Source: Fibrobacterales bacterium
Lineage (GTDB): Bacteria; Fibrobacterota; Fibrobacteria; Fibrobacterales; Fibrobacteraceae
NCBI GenBank assembly: GCA_025997455.1
Contig: BNUP01000044.1
Coordinates: forward strand, 1 to 16,448
Direction of reading: 5' to 3'
Length of the DNA: 16,448 bases
A model generated the notes under the pieces. That model was not told the DNA's origin. It saw only the letters and a program-made list of their open reading frames with translations, and did not search any database. A program made the translations under genes and the position numbers. Of this stretch, positions 1 to 6,681 are shown one piece after another (the first letter of the stretch is position 1; each line of letters starts with the position of its first letter).

Positions 1-688
1 CAGTCGCAGCCCAGTCTTTGTTAACTTGTGCGGTTGTTGCCTCTAAATTGCGGTAGTTCCAAAAGAGCAACTCGCCTTTTTGCGTGTCCCATATACTCCA
101 TTCGCTTTCCCATTCAAATGATTTTTCGCTTGTGATTTTTACATAAATTAAAGAGGCAAAAACTAAAAAACGAGTGTTGTATTTTTCGCCGATTTTTTTA
201 ATTACAGATTTCACTCGGCGATTTTGCGAAAGGGGAATTGTATCCAACGCTTTTGCAATTTTTTGAAAATTTAGAGTATCGTATATCAACACTCTTTCGT
301 TATTGGGGAACCAAGTTCTCAATACGGAATCTTCTTTTGCGGCAAAGTCAAATTCAACCGCACTTTCGCTGAATGCATGGCAGTAATTGCAAGGATCGGG
401 AGATTCGGCTATGACTTTTAGTGCAGGAAGAACACCGATAATTTCTCCGCTGTCTAATTGCAAAGAGTTGGATTTGACGGAGTCGCGGGTTGTGGTTAGG
501 GCATTGCAAAATTCGGCAGGTTCGCAAAAAGAATTTTTAACTTTTAAGTTAACATTCAAGGGGTCGGAACTGAGGCAGTTTTCGCAAGGGGGAGTTTCAC
601 GGTAAGCGAATTTTTGTTCGGCAGTGCCCGAACAAGCGATGAAGGAAAGGGTCGCCCCCATAAAAACAGAGAATTTAATTGAGGTCAA
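1..688 (-). CDS. Cysteine-rich lipoprotein, 3' end off the left edge
   Basis: I do not recognise the family. Reading leftwards from a TTG at 688 gives 229 codons without a stop, running off the window. The first residues (MTSIKFSVFM, then GATLSFIAC) form a lipoprotein signal with cleavage before Cys19, so the product is probably anchored in the outer or inner membrane. An ATG at 661 is in frame but would remove most of the signal peptide, so I prefer TTG 688. That start overlaps the end of the upstream gene by 14 bp, implying translational coupling. The mature part is cysteine-rich: CENC at 35-38, C55, C61 and CNYCH at 100-104. The last is a formal CXXCH haem-c motif, though a single one in an unknown family may be chance. 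The later part is mixed alpha/beta and rich in Trp and Tyr. It is the last visible gene of the 2979-to-1 operon. Confidence 0.75.
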   Translation of the reverse strand, partial: MTSIKFSVFMGATLSFIACSGTAEQKFAYRETPPCENCLSSDPLNVNLKVKNSFCEPAEFCNALTTTRDSVKSNSLQLDSGEIIGVLPALKVIAESPDPCNYCHAFSESAVEFDFAAKEDSVLRTWFPNNERVLIYDTLNFQKIAKALDTIPLSQNRRVKSVIKKIGEKYNTRFLVFASLIYVKITSEKSFEWESEWSIWDTQKGELLFWNYRNLEATTAQVNKDWAAT

Positions 689-1115
689 TTTCGCTCACCG
701 CTTTTACCACATCCGATTTGCGGATTTGCCATTGCTCGGCGGTGCCCGTTGCCTCTGCGACTATAACTTTCTTTTTGAGAGGAACTGCGACTACCATATA
801 TAAACTTTCCTCGACATTTCCTGCGTAAGAAAATAAATAGCCGATTGAGGGTTTGCCGCCGACTTGAATGTTCAATGTATCCTCGACTTTGTAATTTGCA
901 TTTTTCATTTTGAGAAGAAAGGCTCCGCGCCAAAATTCCGCCGTTGCCTGTGATTCCTGTTCGTATTCGGTTACTCTGTATAGCATTCCGTCGGGGCTTA
1001 TCGCGCGAAATTCGGTTTTGGTGTTGTCGGTGTATTCGGCAAATCCGTCGGGTTTAACGGCGTGAAATGTTGCACAGGAAGTGAGGAATAAAAAACACAA
1101 TACTATATATTTCAT
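675..1115 (-). CDS. Small lipoprotein with a domain shared by the operon's first gene
   Basis: A 146-residue protein of unknown function. The start is set by an ATG at 1115 preceded by a strong Shine-Dalgarno (AAAGGAGA) and followed by a textbook lipoprotein signal, MKYIVLCFLFLTSC, with the lipidated Cys at residue 14. Extending the frame upstream to 1160 only adds residues that bury the signal peptide inside the previous gene. The ATG overlaps the stop of the upstream DUF4349 gene by one base (TGATG). From about residue 70 it carries a pattern (TAEFW, a hydrophobic segment, Y.V, then a short strand ending in an AEATG-like turn). The same pattern recurs near the C-terminus of the 1801-2979 product (TADFW ... 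AEAYF), so I infer a shared domain. The operon context suggests one envelope function for all four products. Confidence 0.85.
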   Translation of the reverse strand: MKYIVLCFLFLTSCATFHAVKPDGFAEYTDNTKTEFRAISPDGMLYRVTEYEQESQATAEFWRGAFLLKMKNANYKVEDTLNIQVGGKPSIGYLFSYAGNVEESLYMVVAVPLKKKVIVAEATGTAEQWQIRKSDVVKAVSEIDLN

Positions 1116-1804
1116 CAGAAGTCTCCTTTCAGATTGTTTAAGTCGGTTTTGTTTATCCATTCAAACGGGGAATGTTCAAACTTTACAGGGGGAACAATTA
1201 CCTCTTGCCTGTATATATAAACTGCGACAATTGCGAGTGCGGCGCGTTTTTCCATCGCTTGTTTTTTGCCCTGCAACCGTTCAATTTCGGCATTTAAATT
1301 TGTCATTTCGCGTTCTACAGATTGCAATTCCGCAAAAGGTGCATTTTTGACCAAGTCGAAATATGTTTCCAAAAGTTTTTTTCGTGATTCAATTTGGAAA
1401 TTTAACTGTTCAAATTCCGCGCTGTTATCTTCACTTGAAAAACTTTTATCTTCTAATTTTCCGCTTTCGGTTATTGATTTTTGAATGTCAGAGAGAGCCG
1501 CAACGGGTATTCTAAGCGTTAAATAATTTGCGGTGTAGTTGTTGAAATATCCGCCTTTCGATTCTGCCGTGTTGATTATTTTGGCAAAAGTTGAATCGGG
1601 ATTTGAGGTTTTTATTGTGAAGGAAAATTGCTGTTCTATAATTGCGGGGTTAGCGGTTGTGTCGGTTTTAATATCGGCAACGGTGGCGGAGGTTGCCGTG
1701 TCGGCGGTTGTTGCCGTGTTGGCGGTTGTGATGACAGCGGTTTTAATATCGGCAGCGAATACTCCGATGAAAATAAATAAAAGTGATGCGAAAATGCGGT
1801 TCAT
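1115..1804 (-). CDS. DUF4349-like exported coiled-coil protein
   Basis: A 229-residue exported protein. Residues 1-17 form a signal peptide (MNRIFASLLFIFIGVFA, probable cleavage before ADI) without a lipobox. Residues 19-52 are low-complexity Ala/Thr/Asp; there the segment ADIKT occurs twice, 25 residues apart. Residues 57-200 match the layout of the DUF4349 family: a beta strand, a GG turn (SKGGYF at 82-87), a strand ending in TLRIPV, then a long amphipathic coiled coil (about 130-190, ending in alternating basic and acidic residues) and a closing hydrophobic strand. The biochemical role of DUF4349 is not established. The ATG at 1804 overlaps the previous stop by 4 bp (ATGA) and its own stop overlaps the next start by one base, so it is in the middle of a translationally coupled operon. 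Confidence 0.85.
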   Translation of the reverse strand: MNRIFASLLFIFIGVFAADIKTAVITTANTATTADTATSATVADIKTDTTANPAIIEQQFSFTIKTSNPDSTFAKIINTAESKGGYFNNYTANYLTLRIPVAALSDIQKSITESGKLEDKSFSSEDNSAEFEQLNFQIESRKKLLETYFDLVKNAPFAELQSVEREMTNLNAEIERLQGKKQAMEKRAALAIVAVYIYRQEVIVPPVKFEHSPFEWINKTDLNNLKGDF

Positions 1805-2979
1805 CGGACACCTCCAAGAGTTTCTTTTACGGATTGACCGTGTTTATTCTCTGCCTCTAAATTTGGGAAATACGCCTCTGCTATTCGCAAGTATTTTTTA
1901 TCGGTTTTGTTCAAAATTGCTATGTAGTATATTTCGGGAATATCGGTTGCGGTTTGCAGGCGGATTAAGGAGTAATTTTCGTTTTTGGTGAGTTCTGCAG
2001 AGTATTCGTTTTTGAAGTGATTGAGTATTGCATTCGCCCAAAAATCAGCAGTTCCCTGCGGATTATTTTTGCGTTTAAAAGCCCAAAATTCCGCATTTAA
2101 CGCCGATGCTGCACTCCAACTTTTCTTTGAATCTTCTGTTTCTATAAAGTCCTTTGGAGGCGTGAGTTTTAACGGGCTAATTGACGATTGGCAAGCACAG
2201 ATATTTTTATCCAACAAATTATTCAACCACTCGAATGCCTCGATTTTCCGAGTTGGCAACGGTTTTATTTGACGGGGAATGTTGCTCACGCTCAAACTGA
2301 GTGTTGAAAAATTTGCCTGCCTTAAAAGTTCTTTTTCACGAATTTTTTTCTGTTCAATTTGTTCGCTAACCCTTTGAATGTCTTTTAGAAGTGCTAATTT
2401 TTCCTGTTCGGTTTTTGCCGCAGACAGGAGTTGTTGCAAACGGGTAAGGGTGGTTTGTGCAATGCGGAGTTGAGTGTCGTTATCGGTGTATTGTTCGGTG
2501 ATGTCTGTTGCCGATATGCTTTTATCTGCAACAAAACCAAGCGTTAAAACCCAATTGAAAAATGCCTTAAATTCTCCCACGGGAATTTGCAGGGACACAA
2601 AACCGTTTCTGCGGTTGCCGACCGAACCGCCTTTTGCAGCGGCATTTTTAACAACCGTATCTATTACGGATTCGGGTTCTGCAACTTGGAGTGAAATTCT
2701 GCCGTCGTAATTGACGAGGCGGCTCATCGTATTTATTTGTTTTGCCGAACTGTTTGCAAGAACGGAAGTGCGTGCAGTGGCACGAATTGAGCCGCCGCTG
2801 CTTCCCATAAGACCGCCGAGCATATCACCGACCCTGCCCGACCCGCCTTCCGCATAGCCATCGTCAAAAACACCTTCCGAAGGAGCGGTATGACTGTAAT
2901 CGGTTGCGGAATATTCTTTGCGAGAGCCGCCACAGGCGACTAACAAGAATGCACTTAATAACAAAAGGAAATATTGCAC
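1801..2979 (-). CDS. DUF4349-family lipoprotein with extra C-terminal domain
   Basis: A 392-residue lipoprotein and the first gene of the leftward operon. The N-terminus (MQYFLLLLSAFLLVAC, Cys16) is a lipobox signal. The start codon is a GTG at 2979 with no visible Shine-Dalgarno and no basic n-region, so the exact start is the weakest part of this call. Residues 17-85 are a Gly/Ser-rich linker. Residues 88-232 fit DUF4349: a first strand (YDGRISLQV), a KGG turn, LQIPVGEF, then DITEQYTDNDTQLRI leading into a coiled coil at about 170-220. DUF4349 proteins typically have the D-I/V-T-x-x-Y-x-D signature seen here at 159-166. Residues 270-375 form a second domain related to the 675-1115 product. 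The pairing of two DUF4349 paralogues in adjacent genes suggests a heteromeric envelope assembly (inference). Confidence 0.85.
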   Translation of the reverse strand: MQYFLLLLSAFLLVACGGSRKEYSATDYSHTAPSEGVFDDGYAEGGSGRVGDMLGGLMGSSGGSIRATARTSVLANSSAKQINTMSRLVNYDGRISLQVAEPESVIDTVVKNAAAKGGSVGNRRNGFVSLQIPVGEFKAFFNWVLTLGFVADKSISATDITEQYTDNDTQLRIAQTTLTRLQQLLSAAKTEQEKLALLKDIQRVSEQIEQKKIREKELLRQANFSTLSLSVSNIPRQIKPLPTRKIEAFEWLNNLLDKNICACQSSISPLKLTPPKDFIETEDSKKSWSAASALNAEFWAFKRKNNPQGTADFWANAILNHFKNEYSAELTKNENYSLIRLQTATDIPEIYYIAILNKTDKKYLRIAEAYFPNLEAENKHGQSVKETLGGVR

Positions 2980-2999
2980 AAAGGGGAAGGTAGTTAATT

Positions 3000-3105
3000 T
3001 AGAGTAGAGTGTAAAGAGAAGAGAGTAAAATTGAAAGTGGGGGTATAGGGTGTAGGGTGTGGGAAACTCGGCGGTGCAAAGATTGAAAGTTAAAAGTTGA
3101 AAGCA
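3000..3105. repeat. Dispersed intergenic repeat, copy A
   Basis: The 145-bp gap between the divergent lipoprotein operon and recF is filled with G/A-rich low-complexity sequence. It shares two blocks with 16060-16113: GGGGTATAGGGTGT at about 3040, and a block resembling GGGAAACTCGGCGGTGCA at about 3060. These are followed by GAAAGTTAAAAGTTGAAAG. Related blocks also occur at 8508-8548. No clear promoter could be picked out for either flanking gene because of the biased composition. Confidence 0.6.
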
Positions 3106-3124
3106 AAATTTCTACCTTCCCTCT

Positions 3125-4204
3125 GTGTTGCTCTCTCTTTCACAAGAAAATTTCAGAAATCTAAAACGATTTTCTTTTGAATTTTCGCAAGGCATAACCG
3201 TAATCAGCGGGCAAAACGGGCACGGAAAAACAAATCTTTTAGAGGCGGCGCACACAATTTGCCAAGGTTTTTCTTTTCGCACGCGAAACTTACAAGATGC
3301 AATAAATTGGAATAGTGAAAATTTTATTCTGCGGGGAATAACCGCTGGAACGGACGGCTCTAAAAGCGAAAGTGCAATTCAGGTCGCCAAAGACATAACC
3401 AAAGTTAAATTAAACGGAAAAGAATTTCGCCGTGCAACCGCACTCTTCGGCAACGCACCAACGGTAACGCTATCGCCAGAAGACATTGAACTTGTGCGGG
3501 GAAGTCCCGAAAATCGCAGAAATTATTTAGACGAATTGCTTTGCCATCAAAAAAAAAATAACATAGACCTCCTGCGCAAATATCGCCGCGTTTTGCAACA
3601 GCGGAACAAGTGGCTCCGCGATAACCTCGCAGGTATCGATTGCGGCGGCGAAGACTTGTATTTTGCACTCACGGAACAATTAGTTTCACTTGCAGTTCAA
3701 GTGTGGAATGCCCGCGCGGAACTTTGCAAAATAATAGCACCGCTGATAAACGACTTCTATCGCCAACTCGCAAGCAGCACTGAATTTTTAACTTTTTTGT
3801 ATAATAAAAATCTGAGTGCGGAAGAATTTTCAAAAGCACTCACCGCTAAATTTGCGGCGGAAAGAGCAAGCGGTTCAACTCTTGCGGGACCTCACAAAGA
3901 CGATGTTGAATTTACCCTTCACAATCATTCCGTTCGAGAAAACGGTTCTCAAGGTCAGTGCCGCTCACTTGCACTCGCAATGCGCCTCGCCGCCGCAGAA
4001 CTCATAGAAAGCGAATGCGGAATAAAACCTATCCTGCTCTTGGACGATATTTTTGCCGAACTCGATTCTTCCCGCCGCGGGGCAATTGCAGAAATTGTAC
4101 GCAATAAACAATGTCAGGTTTTTGCCGCCACTCCGCGAAAAGAGGATTTACCTTTCACCGGCGACTGTTATATAGATGTGCGTGACGGCTGTATGATAGT
4201 GTAA
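3125..4204 (+). CDS. recF: DNA replication/repair protein RecF
   Basis: A 359-residue SMC-like ATPase that binds ssDNA gaps with RecO and RecR and helps load RecA at stalled forks. The order of motifs fits RecF: an N-terminal strand with ENFRNLKRF, Walker A GQNGHGKTN at 29-37, a central helical arm, STLAGPHKDDVEF at 251-263 (the RecF-specific AGPH..D segment), the signature SQGQCRS at 275-281, and Walker B LLLDDIF with AELD at 304-314. Length is normal (350-375). The start is a GTG at 3125, with an in-frame TTG directly after it at 3128; neither has a Shine-Dalgarno. No dnaA, dnaN or gyrB lies beside it, so it is outside the classical origin cluster in this window. It is convergent with the 4345-5085 gene. 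Confidence 0.96.
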   Translation: MLLSLSQENFRNLKRFSFEFSQGITVISGQNGHGKTNLLEAAHTICQGFSFRTRNLQDAINWNSENFILRGITAGTDGSKSESAIQVAKDITKVKLNGKEFRRATALFGNAPTVTLSPEDIELVRGSPENRRNYLDELLCHQKKNNIDLLRKYRRVLQQRNKWLRDNLAGIDCGGEDLYFALTEQLVSLAVQVWNARAELCKIIAPLINDFYRQLASSTEFLTFLYNKNLSAEEFSKALTAKFAAERASGSTLAGPHKDDVEFTLHNHSVRENGSQGQCRSLALAMRLAAAELIESECGIKPILLLDDIFAELDSSRRGAIAEIVRNKQCQVFAATPRKEDLPFTGDCYIDVRDGCMIV

Positions 4205-4262
4205 AGTGTAAAGTGAAAAGAGTAGAGAATAATAACTTTACACTTTTAACTTTCAACTGTAG
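4203..4262. repeat. AT-rich inverted repeat at the recF stop, related to dispersed repeat
   Basis: AAAGTGTAAAGT at 4203-4214 is a perfect 12-bp inverted repeat of ACTTTACACTTT at 4235-4246. It starts inside the recF stop codon and sits between two convergent genes. The same GTGTAAAG/CTTTACAC arms, with TTTCAACT, form the hairpin in 16160-16240, so this is a member of the dispersed family. It could act as a bidirectional transcription barrier, but there is no clean T-tract, so I do not call it a terminator. The rest of the gap up to 4344 shows only a weak GGCG/CGCC hairpin near 4303-4324. Confidence 0.6.
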
Positions 4263-4344
4263 ATTCTGCGACGATGCACAGAATTACGAGTTCTTCACAC
4301 AACAAGGCGGGTTAAAACCACGCCACTACAATTCTCCTCTTCCC

Positions 4345-5085
4345 CTATTTTACCGTTCTTGTAAAAAATTCCTGCACTTCCGCAATATTGCTTTCCAACC
4401 CGTCTTTCAAAGTAGAGTCGAGCAACACATCGCCGGTTTTCAAAAATAAAATTCGGTCGGCAATGGTTTTTATAGAATCCAATTCGTGAGTTACAATCAG
4501 CAGCGACAACTTCAACCTCTCGCGGAGCGAAAGCAAAAGTTCATCAAGAGAGCGGCTTGTCACAGGGTCAAGCCCCGCACTCGGCTCATCACAAAAAAGC
4601 AATTCGGGGTCAAGTGCAATGGCGCGCGCAAGGGCAGCCCGTTTTTTCATACCGCCGCTGAGTTCGCTCGGTAATTTATCTATAGCGTGGAGCATATTTA
4701 CAGACTCCAAACGACTCGCCACAATTTCCCTAATGGTTTTCTCAGGCGTATTCGGTTTATGAAATCTTATAGGCAACGCAACATTTTGAAATACGGAAAG
4801 CGAACTCAACAATGCACCGCTTTGAAACAGCACTCCCATCCGTTTTTGCACCGAAATCGGCACGAGGTCTTTACCTGCCCGCAAGTGCGTTTCCAAAATG
4901 TCAATTTCCCCCGCCATCGCTTTTTCCAATCCCAAAATATTATTCAACAGCGTAGATTTTCCGCAGCCCGAAGTCCCCAAAATCGCCCGAATTTCTCCCT
5001 TCCCCATTTCAAAAGAAATATCGCTCAATACGACTTTTTTTCCGTAGCCGGCTTTTAGATGCGAAACAGAAAGTGGGGAAGACAT
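4345..5085 (-). CDS. MlaF/Mkl-type ABC transporter ATP-binding protein
   Basis: A 246-residue ATPase subunit of an ABC transporter. In E. coli the MlaF-MlaE pair moves phospholipids between the membranes with an MCE-domain substrate protein. Visible motifs: Walker A GTSGCGKST at 37-45; Q-loop in GVLFQSGALLSSLSVFQNV (Q88), which is typical of the MlaF/Mkl branch; signature LSGGMKKRAALARA at 142-155, with the MKKR typical of MlaF; Walker B ELLFCDEP at 161-168; SAGLDPVTS; and the H-loop His200. The ATG at 5085 lies 9 bp after the upstream stop, with an AGGAT at about 12 bp, so it is in one operon with the 5095-6681 gene. The MlaE permease and MCE partner are not in the window. Family assignment is firm; the phospholipid substrate is inferred. 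Confidence 0.88.
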   Translation of the reverse strand: MSSPLSVSHLKAGYGKKVVLSDISFEMGKGEIRAILGTSGCGKSTLLNNILGLEKAMAGEIDILETHLRAGKDLVPISVQKRMGVLFQSGALLSSLSVFQNVALPIRFHKPNTPEKTIREIVASRLESVNMLHAIDKLPSELSGGMKKRAALARAIALDPELLFCDEPSAGLDPVTSRSLDELLLSLRERLKLSLLIVTHELDSIKTIADRILFLKTGDVLLDSTLKDGLESNIAEVQEFFTRTVK

Positions 5086-5094
5086 CGTTTGTAA

Positions 5095-6681
5095 TTATCC
5101 TATCACCCACCGCCCAATGTTGCGTTTTTCTTTGTCGAACTCTATCCCTATTTTCACAATCTTTTTTCCCGACTCCTCATAAGAAAGTGCATAGTTTTTA
5201 TCGTTAATCTGTTGAAGGGCTTCTTCTGCGGTGCCGTTTGCCTTAAATTCTACCACATACACAAAATCATCAACTTTAAGCACCGCATCAATCCTGCCAA
5301 TTGCCGTGTGTACCTGTGCCTCGCAATAAATCCCAAGCATTCGGAGCGTTAGCAAAAATATCAATTCATAATAAGATTCAACCTTAGATGCTTCATCATA
5401 AGGAATATTATTGTAAAACGGGCGTAATGCCTCAACAAAATCATCTACTTCTCCCGCCTCTAAAGAATCGATCAGTTTGAGTACAAAGGGAGTTTTCTCA
5501 TCGTTTTTTATGTGGATATATAAATCGGCTAAACTGCTTGCAAAACTTGTGCGCACTTCATCATTGGGGTAGCCAAGATTATAAGTTCCTCGTTTCTCAT
5601 TATAGCCTGTAATGGTGAGGTAGCCCGATTGATAAAGCACCGGCACTGCATCCATATTTTCCACATCGAATTTGCGAAAATCATCGTAAGAGAGAACTTT
5701 TTGTTCGAGGTTTAAGACATTGATGTTTTGCTGCTTAATGAGTTTTATTAGGAAAGTAGGTGTGCCGCTCTCATACCAATAGGGAATAAATTCACCATTG
5801 GTGTTAAAATGGTGCAACAAGCCAAAGGGATTATAAACCGTGAGAGGTTCTTTAGAAAAACGATAGCCGTTGTAAAAGCGTTTTAATTTGGCGAGATATT
5901 TTTCTGTTCCCCGTTTCTCGCTCTGGTCGTTGAGCGAAGCCGAAACGCCCGTTCCCCTTGAACATTCCTCAATCTCTTCCTTAAAATTCGTCTCCAATTC
6001 CTCTTGAGTTATTCCGCACAAATCTGCGTAGCGAGGATTTAAGGAGAGGTCGGTGAGGTTGTTCAAATCTGAAAATATACTCACCTTAGAGAATTTGGTA
6101 ACTCCCGTGAGAAACACAAATTTAAGGTGTTCATCCGATGATTTTAACACGCCGTAAAAACTTTTAAGCGTGGAACGAATATCTTCGTGAATGTCTTTTT
6201 TATCGAGAGTGTCTAACAATGGTTTGTCGTATTCGTCTATTATAACCGCAACTTTTTCTCCGAACTTGATATGTGCATCTAAAATCAAATTACTTAATTG
6301 GTCGGGCAGGCGTTCGCCGTGTAATTCAACTCCTAATTTTTTCGATTCAATATTCAATGTGTTATTCAGTAAACTGCATAAATCATTTGCTCCCGCAAGT
6401 GCACTACCGGTGTTTAAGTCAATGCGAATCACAGGATGCTTTTTCCATTCCCAAGGGAGCGAATCAACGGCAAGTCCTTTGAACAACTCACGCCTTCCCT
6501 CAAAAAATGCACCCAATGTAGAACATAATAGCGATTTGCCAAATCGTCTGGGACGGGAGAGAAAACTAACTTTGGCGGAAGTTACCAACTCGTAAATGCG
6601 AGCGGTTTTATCCACATAGTGGTAACCGTCTTCACGGATTTCGGAGAATGTTTGGATTCCGAGCGGTAGTTTTAAGGGCAT
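5095..6681 (-). CDS. AAA-ATPase-like / PD-(D/E)XK nuclease-like protein (DUF1703 type)
   Basis: A 528-residue protein of the widespread AAA-ATPase-like plus PD-(D/E)XK_9 architecture, common in gut and anaerobic bacteria and of unproven function. N-terminal features: the hallmark LPLGIQTFSEIREDGYHYVDKT, then the P-loop-like SRPRRFGKS at 42-50 and the Walker-B-like VAVIIDEYDKPLL. The C-terminal nuclease-like part has GRIDAVL (D465) and VVEFK (E478, K480), followed by a QQIN helix, so the putative D-E-K core is intact. The ATG at 6681 overlaps the upstream stop by one base (TAATG). An unusual segment with CSRGTGVSASLNDQSEKRG is encoded by a 36-bp palindrome (5912-5947) just before the conserved LKRFYNGYRFS block, and looks like an in-frame insertion. 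A toxin, defence or mobile-element role is possible but unsupported here. Confidence 0.88.
   Translation of the reverse strand: MPLKLPLGIQTFSEIREDGYHYVDKTARIYELVTSAKVSFLSRPRRFGKSLLCSTLGAFFEGRRELFKGLAVDSLPWEWKKHPVIRIDLNTGSALAGANDLCSLLNNTLNIESKKLGVELHGERLPDQLSNLILDAHIKFGEKVAVIIDEYDKPLLDTLDKKDIHEDIRSTLKSFYGVLKSSDEHLKFVFLTGVTKFSKVSIFSDLNNLTDLSLNPRYADLCGITQEELETNFKEEIEECSRGTGVSASLNDQSEKRGTEKYLAKLKRFYNGYRFSKEPLTVYNPFGLLHHFNTNGEFIPYWYESGTPTFLIKLIKQQNINVLNLEQKVLSYDDFRKFDVENMDAVPVLYQSGYLTITGYNEKRGTYNLGYPNDEVRTSFASSLADLYIHIKNDEKTPFVLKLIDSLEAGEVDDFVEALRPFYNNIPYDEASKVESYYELIFLLTLRMLGIYCEAQVHTAIGRIDAVLKVDDFVYVVEFKANGTAEEALQQINDKNYALSYEESGKKIVKIGIEFDKEKRNIGRWVIG
5912..5947. repeat. In-frame palindromic insert within the AAA/PD-(D/E)XK gene
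   Basis: CGTTTCTCGCTC at 5912-5923 pairs with GAGCGA (5932-5937) and GAAACG (5942-5947), separated by a four-base bulge, giving a hairpin with an 8-base loop. GTTCCCC lies just outside each arm as a direct repeat. It encodes a hydrophilic stretch in a place where I expect the protein family to have only a short linker. Elements with GAGCGAAG.CGAAAC cores are familiar as dispersed repeats in many bacteria. Confidence 0.6.

Noticed and set aside
4303..4324. GGCG/CGCC hairpin as a terminator for recF
   Set aside because: The stem is short with a mismatch and no T-tract follows.
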